Shown: positions 24,370 to 33,238, counted from the stretch's first letter. The stretch is 64,000 nt of DNA from Flammeovirgaceae bacterium UBA1842 (GCA_002338655.1 DDIU01000041.1:43455-107454), one strand, 5' to 3'. A program made the numbers and translations. Notes: a model not told the origin generated them from the sequence alone.

Positions 24370-25093
24370 ATTCAACCACAAAATTCTCAAGTTTAATCCT
24401 TGACAATTCTTCTAACTGACCCGCCTGAAAAGCCTTACCTGTTTCTTCCAAATCGACTTGAATTTTAGGCTTGTAATTGATGTAATCCACCACCCTAAGA
24501 CCATTTATCATTCTGGGGTTGATCACTTCCCTAAATCTCAGCCCTCCTTCATCTGTATGGTATGAGTAGGCTAGGTAATCAACGAATTTCGTTTCCTTAT
24601 TGATCCAGTAAATAAATTCATCTTCATAATCCACCCCACCTCCTTCTTGTTTAAAAGTCACTTTAATTTTATGATAAATCTTGTCTTTAATATTTTCATC
24701 ATTCATATAACTCTTTATAACAGCCGCATCATTCAAGCCATAGGGCAATAGTGCAAAATAGATAACCGAGTTTATGGAATTGGTATACTTAAATGCCATT
24801 GAATCAGCCACACTTACTTCCTTGCCATTTATTTCCCTATGAAAGGAATGATTGGTAACCACATCCCTAACCAATCCTGTACTGTCCTTAAATAACCGCA
24901 CCATTTCATAAAGACCGTTGGGTGATCTTTTGAAACCATATTCTTTATCCCTGAAAACGAACTCAACTTTTGAATTGTCAAGCTTATTACTTCCAGAAAC
25001 GGCTAATGTTTCATCAACAATTTTTTGAGGGTCATTTCCTGAGGAGCAACCAATAAATAAACCTATGAGACAGACGAAGAGAATTTTTTTCAT
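24362..25093 (-). CDS. DUF6503-like lipoprotein
   Basis: From ATG 25093 (an upstream TTG at 25105 is rejected) the 243-residue product begins MKKILFVCLIGLFIGCSSGN, a signal peptide with lipobox LFIGC followed by Ser-Ser. The mature region reads as a beta-rich lipoprotein: VEFVFRDKEYGFKRSPNG, HREINGKEVSVADS, IYHKIKVTFKQEG, EFIYWINKETKFVDYLAYSY and INGLRVVDYINYKP. That strand succession resembles LolA/LppX-type clamshell folds and matches my memory of DUF6503 proteins of Bacteroidota. Its role is unknown. It lies downstream of the ECF sigma factor gene on the same strand with a 131-bp gap and overlaps the Nramp tail by 8 bp. Confidence 0.72.
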   Translation of the reverse strand: MKKILFVCLIGLFIGCSSGNDPQKIVDETLAVSGSNKLDNSKVEFVFRDKEYGFKRSPNGLYEMVRLFKDSTGLVRDVVTNHSFHREINGKEVSVADSMAFKYTNSINSVIYFALLPYGLNDAAVIKSYMNDENIKDKIYHKIKVTFKQEGGGVDYEDEFIYWINKETKFVDYLAYSYHTDEGGLRFREVINPRMINGLRVVDYINYKPKIQVDLEETGKAFQAGQLEELSRIKLENFVVEFN

Positions 25094-25224
25094 ATTATTA
25101 CACAATGTATTTATAATTTAAAATTACTGGTTTTCAACCAAAAATGACGTTTGGTCAAAACCACATCACACTTACCGGGCTTTCCAGTGGTGTTCTATCA
25201 ATACCTAGATACATTGAACAGAAA

Positions 25225-25785
25225 TTAACTTTTATAGGTTGCGTAAAGCTTGTTTAATTTTTCGCGTGCCCTTTTAAGGCGCATTTTCACCGCACTTTCA
25301 GAGAGGTTAAGGGTGTTCTGAATATCTTTAATAGGATGCTTTTCCTTATATTTTAATAGTAGAATCAATTTTTCCTCAGGTGTGAGTTCCTCCAATAACT
25401 TGACAAGAATTATTTCTGACAACTCTTCAGAAACATCTTCATCCCCTTCAATTAAATCTGGTACTTCATCACTCATTTTTTCGGTGATGACCTTATGAAT
25501 ATCTTTCTTGTGTTTTCTTAAATAGTCTATACAAGTGTTATGAATAATTGAGAAAAGCCAGGTGGAAAATTTAGAGTTTCCCTTGAAGTCATTCACTTTT
25601 AAAAACAGCTTAATCAAAATCTCCTGACAAAGGTCTTCTGCCGCCACATCTGAATCTACGTAGGTTTTACATTTTTGTAAAATCTTCTTTTCATGACGTT
25701 CTGCCAAAATGGTAAAATACCGGCTATTCCCATCTGTTTTTAGAAGGAGCACAATTTCTTCATCAGTGAAATTTTTGTTTATCAT
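25225..25785 (-). CDS. ECF RNA polymerase sigma factor
   Basis: The 186-residue protein has sigma region 2 at about 20-90 (AAEDLCQEILIKLFLKVNDF, then FSTWLFSIIHNTCIDYLRKH, the -10 recognition helix) and region 4 at about 130-180 (LEELTPEEKLILLLKYKEKH, then LNLSESAVKMRLKRAREKL, the -35 helix-turn-helix). The acidic linker DEVPDLIEGDEDVSEELSEI separates them. No anti-sigma gene is adjacent; the next gene on the strand encodes a lipoprotein. It diverges from the peptidase-ligase operon with only ~54 bp between start codons, so their promoters overlap. Confidence 0.92.
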   Translation of the reverse strand: MINKNFTDEEIVLLLKTDGNSRYFTILAERHEKKILQKCKTYVDSDVAAEDLCQEILIKLFLKVNDFKGNSKFSTWLFSIIHNTCIDYLRKHKKDIHKVITEKMSDEVPDLIEGDEDVSEELSEIILVKLLEELTPEEKLILLLKYKEKHPIKDIQNTLNLSESAVKMRLKRAREKLNKLYATYKS

Positions 25786-25839
25786 AGGGTGACTTTTTTC
25801 TTTACTCCCGTCTTACAAATGTCTTTTGAAGATATAAAA

Positions 25840-26559
25840 ATGATAACAAACAACAATGAAACTTTTCTCTCATTAAATATTCGGGAACAACCCGATGACG
25901 TTACATGTGGCCCCACTTGTTTACAGGCAGTTTATAGATATTATAATGATGAAGTTACCCTAACTGAAGTTATAAAAGGTGTAAAACAGTTAAGCTCAGG
26001 AGGGACAATAGCCGTGTTGCTGGGGAATCACGCATTGAAAAGAGGTTATCAGGCTACTATCTACACATACAATTTATCTACATTCGATTTGAGTTGGTTT
26101 AAAGAGAAGGTGGACATAGCCGAGAAATTACGTTTGCAGCTGATTCAAAAACCCAAAGAAAAGAGAATGAAGACAGCTACTAGGGCTTATTTACGTTTCC
26201 TTGAAAATGGTGGGCAGATAAAATTTGAGGAACTGACGCCAGCTTTTTTGAGATCGTTTTTAGACAAGGGGACACCTATACTTACTGGACTTAGTGCAAC
26301 TTACCTTTATGAAAGTAAGCGGGAAATCGGGGATTTCGATATCCGCTATGATGATGTAGCGGGTTTTCCGAGTGGTCATTTTGTCGTAATCAATGGCTTT
26401 GACCAAAAAAAAGTTTTTGTTGCAGATCCGCTAGGGGGTAATCCCATAAGTGACAAACAATATTATCAGGTAACATTTCATAAACTTATCAACTCTATTA
26501 TGCTAGGGGTCATGACCTATGACGCCAATTTATTAATTATTCATCCAAAAAAATCATAA
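25840..26559 (+). CDS. C39-like cysteine peptidase of the amidoligase operon
   Basis: The ATG at 25840 gives 239 residues; ATG 25819 and GTG 25789 are in-frame alternatives. A papain-like C39 arrangement is visible: REQPDDVTCGPTCLQAVYRY holds the oxyanion Gln and nucleophile Cys, PSGHFVVINGFD the catalytic His, and FVADPLGGNP the Asp. There is no signal peptide or ABC transporter fusion, so it is a cytosolic stand-alone peptidase or transpeptidase. Its stop codon overlaps the next start (TAATG). Linked to two carboxylate-amine ligases and an amidohydrolase, it probably processes or hydrolyses their peptide-like product. Substrate is unknown. Confidence 0.85.
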   Translation: MITNNNETFLSLNIREQPDDVTCGPTCLQAVYRYYNDEVTLTEVIKGVKQLSSGGTIAVLLGNHALKRGYQATIYTYNLSTFDLSWFKEKVDIAEKLRLQLIQKPKEKRMKTATRAYLRFLENGGQIKFEELTPAFLRSFLDKGTPILTGLSATYLYESKREIGDFDIRYDDVAGFPSGHFVVINGFDQKKVFVADPLGGNPISDKQYYQVTFHKLINSIMLGVMTYDANLLIIHPKKS

Positions 26560-28004
26560 TGTCAAAGCTTATCATTACAGAAAACCCGGAAAAATGGAAT
26601 TTTAGAGACGAAGGGGCAGCAGTAATATCACCTTCAGATTATTTCAGTATCAAAGAATACCAGGAATCCAAAGCATTTAAAATAGTCAATCTTTGCCGTT
26701 CACATCAATACCAAAGTCTTGGTTATTATGTTTCCCTGCTGGCAGAAGCGAGATCACATAAGGTCATTCCAGAGATCAAAACATTGCAGGATTTTAGGTT
26801 TCCTTCACTTATAAAAGATGATGCTGAAGAGTTTGATGGACTTATTCAAGATAGCCTAAAATCTGAAACCGAAAATAAGGTAACTATCAATATTTACTTT
26901 GGTCAAGTGGCCGATGTGCAGTATTCAAAATTGGGCATACTATTGTTCAATCTTTTTCAAGCACCTATAATTCAAGGTGTGTTCACGAAAAAGGAAAAAT
27001 GGCAGTTGCAGAACTTAAAACCCTTGCATTTGAAAGATTTGGATGAAAGTGGGATCAAGAAACTACAAGAAGCCTTACATTTTTATATTACAGGAAAGAA
27101 TGTAGTAAGGAAAAAATACAAAAGGAAGAAGTATGATTTGGCATTGATGGTCAACCCCGATGACCCCTACCCTCCCTCCAGTCCGCAAGCTTTACAAAAG
27201 TTTATAACAGCAGCGGATAAGCTGGGGTTTAATACGGAAGTAATCACTAAAAACGATTTCGGTAAACTGTTACAGTTTGATGCCTTATTTATACGAGAAA
27301 CTACCAACGTAAACCACCACACCTATCGATTTGCCAAAAAAGCGGAAGCAGAAGGGTTGGTGGTATTTGATGATCCAGGTTCCATTCTTAGGTGTACCAA
27401 TAAAGTTTATTTACATGAGCTTTTAGTAGCCAATAAAATAGCGGTTCCTAATTCATATATCATCAGAAAGGATTCTCAGATTGTGCCTGACTCCTTTAAC
27501 TATCCCATGATTATCAAACAACCTGATGGTTCGTTTTCTAAAGGGGTAAAAAAGGTGGTAGATGAAAGTGAGTTAAAGAGCACACTGAAAGATCTTTTCC
27601 AAAAGTCTGAACTTTTGATCGTACAGGAGTTTATGCCCACAACGTACGATTGGCGAGTTGGGATAATCAACAAACAGGCCCTATACGTTTGTAAATATTT
27701 TATGGCGCAAAACCATTGGCAAATTATCAACTGGAAAAAGGACAATATGCACCGCGATGGTAAAAGCGAATCCGTAGCAGTTGCCGATGCCCCTAAGGCC
27801 CTGATTGACTTGGCTTTGAAATCCACTGCTTTGATAGGAAACGGGTTATATGGGGTAGATATAAAAGAGATCAATGGTAAATTCTTTGTCATTGAGATAA
27901 ATGACAACCCAAGTATTGATGTGGGTGTAGAGGATAAGGTGTTGAAAAGCGGCCTTTACACTAAGATCATGGAAACATTTGTAGAAAGAATAGAAAAAAG
28001 ATGA
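26559..28004 (+). CDS. RimK-like ATP-grasp ligase with RLAN domain
   Basis: The 481-residue protein has two parts. Residues ~1-190 match the N-terminal domain typical of one RimK-like subfamily (KLIITENPEKWNFRDEGAAV; FKIVNLCRSHQYQSLGYYVS). Residues ~200-480 form the ATP-grasp fold: LALMVNPDDPYPPSSPQAL, VVFDDPGSILRCTNKVYLHE, FNYPMIIKQPDGSFSKGVKK (ATP lysine), LIVQEFMPTTYDWRVGIINK and FFVIEINDNPSIDVGVED (Mg2+ Glu and Asn). Such enzymes form amide bonds through acyl phosphates, usually adding amino acids to a carboxylate. Start and stop codons overlap both neighbours (1 and 4 bp). Confidence 0.9.
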   Translation: MSKLIITENPEKWNFRDEGAAVISPSDYFSIKEYQESKAFKIVNLCRSHQYQSLGYYVSLLAEARSHKVIPEIKTLQDFRFPSLIKDDAEEFDGLIQDSLKSETENKVTINIYFGQVADVQYSKLGILLFNLFQAPIIQGVFTKKEKWQLQNLKPLHLKDLDESGIKKLQEALHFYITGKNVVRKKYKRKKYDLALMVNPDDPYPPSSPQALQKFITAADKLGFNTEVITKNDFGKLLQFDALFIRETTNVNHHTYRFAKKAEAEGLVVFDDPGSILRCTNKVYLHELLVANKIAVPNSYIIRKDSQIVPDSFNYPMIIKQPDGSFSKGVKKVVDESELKSTLKDLFQKSELLIVQEFMPTTYDWRVGIINKQALYVCKYFMAQNHWQIINWKKDNMHRDGKSESVAVADAPKALIDLALKSTALIGNGLYGVDIKEINGKFFVIEINDNPSIDVGVEDKVLKSGLYTKIMETFVERIEKR

Positions 28005-29260
28005 GTACATCAAGATTACATCTCTTTCAAGCCTATGGGATAGAGCTTGAATATATGATTGTTGATAAAAACAACATGGCCACGAGACCGATTACCGATG
28101 AAGTTTTCAAAAGGATTGAAGGATCCTATGTAAGTGATATTGAAAATGGCCTAGTGAGCTGGTGCAACGAATTGGTACTCCATGTACTGGAAGTGAAGTG
28201 TACCAAGCCGGAGCACGATTTAGTAATGATGGCCAATGCGTTTAGTGAAAACGTAAAGACACTTAACAAACACCTACAGGCCTTTGAGGCTAAACTGTTA
28301 CCAACAGCCGCCCATCCGTTAATGGATCCGGCAAAGGATACCCATCTTTGGCCTCATGACAATAACGAAGTCTATGAACTCTATAATAAGATGTTCAACT
28401 GCAAAGGGCACGGATGGTCAAACCTTCAAAGTACGCACATCAATTTACCTTTTTATGATGATGAGGAATTTGCCCGACTGCATGCAGCCATACGAATCGT
28501 TTTGCCCTTGATCCCAGCCATGGCAGCCAGCTCTCCAATCTTAAGTGGAAAAAATACGGGCTTGCTGGATAAGCGTATGGATTACTATCAAAAGAATCAG
28601 CGTGTTATACCCTCCATTACAGGTAAGGTGATACCAGAGAGGGCTTTTTCAAAACGACAGTATCATAAGTTGATTTATGATAAAATAGCAAATGATATTT
28701 CCAAGCATGATCCTGACAAAATCCTTGATCCTATTTGGGTAAACTCCCGTGGAGCCATTGCCCGTTTTGATAGAGGAAGCATTGAAATCCGAATTATGGA
28801 TATTCAGGAATGCCCACAGGCAGATTTAGCTATTGTATCGCTCATTATTTGTCTGCTTAAGCTATTGGTTAATGAAAAACTGATCTCCTTTCATGATCAG
28901 CAACTTTGGGATGCAGAGCCTCTCAATGATATTTTACAATTAACAATGAAGGATGCCGAATCAGCCGTCATCAAGAATCCAGCATATCTTAAAATATTTG
29001 GCATTGATAAAGAAGAGGTCACGGCCAAGGGACTTTGGAAGCAAATACTATCTATAGTGACAAAGCACAACCCGGACGAGATAGCACCATGGCTAGACCC
29101 CATCAATGCGATATTGGAAAAGGGAACGCTGGCCAGTAGGATTCTAAAATCATTGGATGGCATCTATTCTGAAGATAATATAAAATTGGTTTATCAGGAA
29201 TTGGGGGATTGCCTCGCTAACAACGAAATGTTTGAAGTATGGGAGGTAGAAAAATCATAA
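28001..29260 (+). CDS. GCS2-family glutamate-cysteine ligase-like carboxylate-amine ligase
   Basis: The 419-residue protein shows the GCS2 (YbdK-like) pattern: FQAYGIELEYMIVDKNNMAT (first Glu metal ligands), HVLEVKCTKP, STHINLPF and IARFDRGSIEIRIMDIQECP. The fold is related to glutamine synthetase and joins a carboxylate to an amine with ATP. Despite the family name, cysteine is not proven as substrate; members in operons with ATP-grasp ligases are likely to act on other amines. It overlaps the RimK-like gene by 4 bp (ATGA) and the next gene by 22 bp, indicating coupled translation of a pathway with two separate ligases. Confidence 0.88.
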   Translation: MSTSRLHLFQAYGIELEYMIVDKNNMATRPITDEVFKRIEGSYVSDIENGLVSWCNELVLHVLEVKCTKPEHDLVMMANAFSENVKTLNKHLQAFEAKLLPTAAHPLMDPAKDTHLWPHDNNEVYELYNKMFNCKGHGWSNLQSTHINLPFYDDEEFARLHAAIRIVLPLIPAMAASSPILSGKNTGLLDKRMDYYQKNQRVIPSITGKVIPERAFSKRQYHKLIYDKIANDISKHDPDKILDPIWVNSRGAIARFDRGSIEIRIMDIQECPQADLAIVSLIICLLKLLVNEKLISFHDQQLWDAEPLNDILQLTMKDAESAVIKNPAYLKIFGIDKEEVTAKGLWKQILSIVTKHNPDEIAPWLDPINAILEKGTLASRILKSLDGIYSEDNIKLVYQELGDCLANNEMFEVWEVEKS

Positions 29261-29922
29261 TATCATGTGAGCACGCTGGTAAATACATACCCAATGCTTA
29301 TTTAAAATTCTTTGAAGGAAAGGATGATGTGCTTAATTCCCATCGGGGTTGGGATGTAGGCACTTTGGAAATAGGGAAATATGTAGCCAGAATTTTAGAA
29401 GCCCCATTCTTCTTTCAAAAGGCATCCAGATTACTTATAGAGGCCAATCGCTCGCTAGACAACAGTGAATTATTTTCAGAATTTACAGCCCCATTGTCCG
29501 ATAAAGACAAAGAGCACTTGATAGCGACCTATTATCGCCCTTATAGGAATGAGGTGGAGAAGGAAATTGAGCTTGCAATTAGTAAGGGTGAGACTGTAAT
29601 CCATATATCTGTCCATTCTTTTACCCCAGTGCTCAATGGAGTAGAAAGAAGTGTAGATGTAGGTATTCTCTTCGATGAAAAACGTGAGCTGGAACAGCAA
29701 TTTTCAATCAAATGGAAGGAGCAACTGTCCACCGAACTGCCAGATTTGTTAGTAATGCTCAACTTACCTTATAACGGAGCTGATGACGGATTTACAACCT
29801 ATTTGAGAACAAGGTTTGAAGCCGAGAAATACTTAGGGATAGAGTTGGAGATAAACCAAAAATATGCCGGTACACCTGTTCTTGAAAAAATTAAAAAGGT
29901 GTTAGTCAGTACGTTAAACTAA
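29239..29922 (+). CDS. N-formylglutamate amidohydrolase family protein
   Basis: The 227-residue protein starts MGGRKIIISCEHAGKYIPNA, with the zinc-associated CEHAG motif, followed by HRGWDVGTLEIGKYVARIL, LIEANRSLDNSELFSEF and VIHISVHSFTPV (His). These match the N-formylglutamate deformylase family related to zinc carboxypeptidases. In a histidine-utilisation operon it would release glutamate, but no hut genes are nearby. Here it is the fourth gene of an amidoligase operon, overlapping the GCS2-like gene by 22 bp, so it probably hydrolyses an N-acyl or amide bond of that pathway's product. Confidence 0.87.
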   Translation: MGGRKIIISCEHAGKYIPNAYLKFFEGKDDVLNSHRGWDVGTLEIGKYVARILEAPFFFQKASRLLIEANRSLDNSELFSEFTAPLSDKDKEHLIATYYRPYRNEVEKEIELAISKGETVIHISVHSFTPVLNGVERSVDVGILFDEKRELEQQFSIKWKEQLSTELPDLLVMLNLPYNGADDGFTTYLRTRFEAEKYLGIELEINQKYAGTPVLEKIKKVLVSTLN

Positions 29923-29961
29923 CGCATTTTGTCACTTTCATAAAATCTTTTAATTTAAGAT

Positions 29962-30978
29962 ATGATTGACCTAAGAAGTGATACCGTAACAAAACCTTCG
30001 CCTGCTATGCTTGAAGCCATGATGCGTGCTGAAGTAGGCGATGACGTATTTGGAGAAGACCCATCCGTGTTGGCTTTGGAAAGAAAAGCAGCAGATTTGC
30101 TCGGAGCAGAAGAAGGTATTTTTTGTCCGTCTGGAACCATGACCAACCAGATTGGCATCAATGTATTATCAAACCCTTATGAAGAGATTATTTGCTATCA
30201 GGGAGCACATATTTATCGGTATGAAGGGGGAGGGATAGCTGGTACCAGTGGCCTTTCGTTTAGGTTATTGGAAGGAAACCGGGGGCGGTTGAGCGCTAGG
30301 GAAATTGAAGAAAACATCAATCCGGAGGATATTTATTACCCCAAATCAACAGTAATAGAACTTGAGAACACCGTCAATAAAAGTGGTGGCTGTTACTATA
30401 CACTTAATGAAATAAAAAGGATTTATATTTTGGCTCAGCAACATGGATTAAAAATGCACCTTGATGGTGCACGATTATTTAATGCTCTTGCCGAGACTGG
30501 AGAAGACCCCAATGACTATGGCCAATATTTTGACACTATTTCAATATGCCTTTCCAAGGGGTTGGGCGCACCGGTAGGGTCCGTGTTGGTGGGGCATAAA
30601 AAATGGATTACCAAAGCCAGGCGTGTGAGAAAATTTATGGGCGGTGGTATGCGTCAAGCTGGATATTTAGCCGCTGCCGGTTTGTATGCTCTGGAAAATA
30701 ATATTGACCGGCTTAAAGAGGACCATATTCGGGCAAAGGCGTTGGGAGAGGTGCTGTCCAAATGTAAATTTATCAAGGCTGTAAATCCTGTTGATACCAA
30801 CATCGTAATTGGGCAATTGAAAGAAGGGATTAAAATGGCGGATATCCTAGCTCAGCTTAAAAAGAAAGGGCTGTTAGCTGTACCAATGAGTACAATGGAA
30901 ATCCGTTTTGTCACTCATCTGGACTTTAATGACAAAAACTTGACGCAGGCGATTAAAATCTTGAAAGATTTTAGTTAG
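29962..30978 (+). CDS. Low-specificity L-threonine aldolase
   Basis: The PLP enzyme splits threonine or allo-threonine into glycine and acetaldehyde. The 338-residue length fits. It begins MIDLRSDTVTKPSPAMLEAM, with GDDVFGEDPSVLALE, the cofactor-region FCPSGTMTNQIGI, HIYRYEGGGIA, LKMHLDGARLFNA (Asp that binds the PLP ring nitrogen), and SICLSKGLGAPVGSVLVG with the Schiff-base lysine. RKFMGGGMRQAGYLAAAGLY is also typical. It stands alone 39 bp after the amidoligase operon and may be read through from it. Confidence 0.94.
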   Translation: MIDLRSDTVTKPSPAMLEAMMRAEVGDDVFGEDPSVLALERKAADLLGAEEGIFCPSGTMTNQIGINVLSNPYEEIICYQGAHIYRYEGGGIAGTSGLSFRLLEGNRGRLSAREIEENINPEDIYYPKSTVIELENTVNKSGGCYYTLNEIKRIYILAQQHGLKMHLDGARLFNALAETGEDPNDYGQYFDTISICLSKGLGAPVGSVLVGHKKWITKARRVRKFMGGGMRQAGYLAAAGLYALENNIDRLKEDHIRAKALGEVLSKCKFIKAVNPVDTNIVIGQLKEGIKMADILAQLKKKGLLAVPMSTMEIRFVTHLDFNDKNLTQAIKILKDFS

Positions 30979-31041
30979 GAAAATTTACGCCTTTCCTGAA
31001 CTCATTTCCGTACAATTGGTTTTACTACCAAAGCACTTATT

Positions 31042-31707
31042 ATGAAAATAGAAATTTGGTCTGATATCGTTTGTCCGTTTTGTTACATAGGTAAAAGAAG
31101 GATTGAAAATGCCTTAGCTAAGTTCAGGCATGCTGATAAAATAGAAGTAGAATGGAAAAGCTTTCTGCTTAATCCTGATCAGGTATCGGATCCTTCAAAA
31201 ACCACTGCTGAATATCTATCGGAAACTAAGGGATGGTCGTATGAGCAGACGTTGAATAGCATTAAACAAGTTACTCAAATGGCTGCTGAAGAAGGGTTGA
31301 CCTATCTTTTGGAAAAGTCAGTAGTAGCAAACCCAAAAGATGCACACCGCGTGTTGCAATATGCCAAAACACAGGGTAAAGGAGATAAAATGAAGGAGCG
31401 ACTATTTAAGGCTTATTTTACCGAATCGGCCAATATCGCTGATCATAATTTATTAACGGAACTGGCAGGTGAAATTGGGTTGGATAAGGCCAAAGTGAAA
31501 CAAGTGTTGGATACAGATGAATTTAGTGATAAAGTAGCTCAAGATATTTATGAGTCAAGACAGTTAGAGGTGCGGGGGGTGCCCTTCTTTGTGCTCGATA
31601 ATAAATATGGCATTTCCGGAGCACAGTCCCCTGAAGTATTTAAAGAAACACTAGAAAAAGCATGGGCTAATTTTGAAAAGGAACCAACCCAAATTACAGG
31701 AATTTAG
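31042..31707 (+). CDS. DsbA-family (FrnE-like) oxidoreductase
   Basis: The 221-residue protein begins MKIEIWSDIVCPFCYIGKRR with the thioredoxin-fold CPFC active site directly after the first strand and no signal peptide, as in the cytosolic FrnE subgroup linked to polyketide or oxidative-stress functions. The helical insertion and the cis-Pro segment VRGVPFFVLDNKYGISGAQS at about 165-190 complete the fold. It probably acts as a disulfide isomerase or glutathione-type oxidoreductase in the cytoplasm. It is a single gene followed by a G-rich tract and a terminator. Confidence 0.92.
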   Translation: MKIEIWSDIVCPFCYIGKRRIENALAKFRHADKIEVEWKSFLLNPDQVSDPSKTTAEYLSETKGWSYEQTLNSIKQVTQMAAEEGLTYLLEKSVVANPKDAHRVLQYAKTQGKGDKMKERLFKAYFTESANIADHNLLTELAGEIGLDKAKVKQVLDTDEFSDKVAQDIYESRQLEVRGVPFFVLDNKYGISGAQSPEVFKETLEKAWANFEKEPTQITGI

Positions 31708-31713
31708 TTCAAC

Positions 31714-31743
31714 GGATGGGGATGGGGATGGGGATGGTGGTGG
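31714..31743 (+). repeat. G-rich GGGGAT repeat tract
   Basis: Immediately after the dsbA-like stop codon comes GGATGGGGATGGGGATGGGG followed by ATGGTGGTGG. There are three GGGGAT units plus four GG runs, strongly skewed in an AT-rich genome. The tract could form a two-layer G-quadruplex on the plus strand or in the mRNA 3' end. It may equally be a slippage tract. Confidence 0.75.
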
Positions 31744-31808
31744 TTGCGATGTAGCGTTTAATTACAAACTACTGCACATAAAACTTCAAATAGTCATAAT
31801 ATTGATAT

Positions 31809-31841
31809 AAAAAAGCCTCATCAATTTTGAAGAGGCTTTTT
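31809..31841 (+). terminator. Bidirectional terminator
   Basis: AAAAAGCCTC (31809-31818) pairs with GAGGCTTTTT (31832-31841) around a 13-nt loop. It lies between the dsbA-like gene (plus) and the hypothetical gene at 31880-32284 (minus) and can serve both. Confidence 0.9.
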
Positions 31842-31879
31842 AGTTCGACTCAAGTCATCTTGAGTAACATACTTTTGGA

Positions 31880-32284
31880 TTATTCTTCAATGAAAACCTG
31901 ATTGTTTCTAATTAAAAGCACTAAGTTCTTTTTCTCCGTTGAACCGTAATTAATAATTATAGAATTGTTTTTACTATTCCATTGATAGTTAGACAGGTTA
32001 TCTATTGGTCCAAGTATGTAGTCAACTGGATCAATGTAAAATGAAGAATCTATTAAAGAGATGTAAATATCATAGAATACTTCATTTGTTAATACATTCT
32101 CTGATAAGTTTCGGGCTGACAGCACTAGTTTATAGGCATCTTTTTGATATTCTTTATGATGAGTCACCGGAAAGCAAAAGGATAATGTATCAGAACTAAT
32201 TTGTTCAAGTTTTACTTGACCTGATACCTTAAACAAACCTGTTAAAACTATAATTACTAATATTAATGTTGTTCTATTTCTCAT
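31880..32284 (-). CDS. Hypothetical secreted protein
   Basis: The 134-residue product starts MRNRTTLILVIIVLTGLFKV followed by SGQ, a signal peptide likely cleaved after Gly-Gln. The mature ~110 residues alternate strands (FCFPVTHHKEYQKDAYKLVL, EVFYDIYISLIDSSFYIDPV, NNSIIINYGSTEKKNLVLLI). I do not recognise the family. It converges on the terminator at 31809-31841 and is separated from the glutaminyl cyclase gene upstream by 150 bp. Confidence 0.6.
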   Translation of the reverse strand: MRNRTTLILVIIVLTGLFKVSGQVKLEQISSDTLSFCFPVTHHKEYQKDAYKLVLSARNLSENVLTNEVFYDIYISLIDSSFYIDPVDYILGPIDNLSNYQWNSKNNSIIINYGSTEKKNLVLLIRNNQVFIEE

Positions 32285-32434
32285 TTACAGGTTTTTAATA
32301 TACATAACGTCAAGCCATCTACACCCTTAAAATACATGGAAAAAATTATAATTTAACTATACCCTGATCGGTTTGAGTTCCTTAGGGTTTCTCAATCCAT
32401 CAATTGATTAATCCAATGTATTAAGCTTAATCCA

Positions 32435-33238
32435 TCACATCGCAATTTTTATCTCATAGATTTTTGGCCACAATTTACCGGTGATGAAAAAACTTTTGCG
32501 GTCTGGGTGGTAAGCGATTCCATTCATTTCCATCGCTTCAGGAAAGGTGTTTATTGCATCGGTGGCATAAGGGGTTAAGTCTATTCGTCCTACCACTTTA
32601 CCATCTTTGGCATCAATTTTAACAATTTCGTTGGTCATCCACACATTGGCATATATATAACCGGCAACATATTCCAGCTCGTTCAAATTTTGCTTTACAT
32701 AACCGTTTTCCGTGACGGAAAGCCTTTTGGAAACTTTTAATGAAGTTGGATCTAGATAGGTTAGTTTGCCCGTTCCATCACTCATAATAAGGAAATGGCC
32801 ATCAGTGGTCAATCCCCAACCTTCTTTGCTTGGAATGGTAAACTCTTGAATTTTCTGATAAGTTTTATCATCATAGACAAAGCCAATTCTCGACTTATAA
32901 GTAAGCTGATAAACCCTTCCATTTAAAAATGTAATCCCCTCACCAAAATACTTCTCCCTATCCAATTCGACCTTAATATCAATGTTTCCAGTTTTTAAAT
33001 CTACCTCACCAAAAAGGGAACGTGTTTGCGGAAGACCAGAGGCACCCGTACTTTCAAAAAGTTTACCCTCGTGAAAAAGCAGCCCTTCCGTAAAGGCATT
33101 GGTATCATGGGTGTAGACATCAACGTAAGAATTGTATATTAATGGTGTTGATTCTGTTTTGGATTCCTCCTCGGAAGATTTTTGCTTATTACAAGCTACC
33201 AAAAGAAGAAGAAAAATTACCGGAAATAGTTTTTTCAT
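32435..33238 (-). CDS. Glutaminyl-peptide cyclotransferase, lipoprotein
   Basis: The plant/bacterial-type glutaminyl cyclase forms pyroglutamate at protein N-termini. The 267-residue protein begins MKKLFPVIFLLLLVACNKQK, with lipobox LLVAC, so it is anchored outside the cytoplasm. The beta-propeller family motifs are HDTNAFTEGLLFHEGKLFES, GASGLPQTRSLFGEVDLKTG, YFGEGITFLNGRVYQLTYKS, WGLTTDGHFLIMSDGTGKLT and LNELEYVAGYIYANVWMTNE. In gliding Bacteroidota this enzyme may modify exported proteins with N-terminal Gln. Confidence 0.93.
   Translation of the reverse strand: MKKLFPVIFLLLLVACNKQKSSEEESKTESTPLIYNSYVDVYTHDTNAFTEGLLFHEGKLFESTGASGLPQTRSLFGEVDLKTGNIDIKVELDREKYFGEGITFLNGRVYQLTYKSRIGFVYDDKTYQKIQEFTIPSKEGWGLTTDGHFLIMSDGTGKLTYLDPTSLKVSKRLSVTENGYVKQNLNELEYVAGYIYANVWMTNEIVKIDAKDGKVVGRIDLTPYATDAINTFPEAMEMNGIAYHPDRKSFFITGKLWPKIYEIKIAM

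Noticed and set aside
25789..25839. Longer N-terminus of the C39-like peptidase from GTG 25789
   Set aside because: It would start 3 bp from the divergent sigma factor ATG, leaving no promoter space, and adds residues with no family resemblance.
29239..29922. Assignment of the N-formylglutamate amidohydrolase-like gene to histidine degradation
   Set aside because: No hutH, hutU, hutI or related gene is in the window, and the gene overlaps the amidoligase gene by 22 bp, so the operon context points elsewhere.
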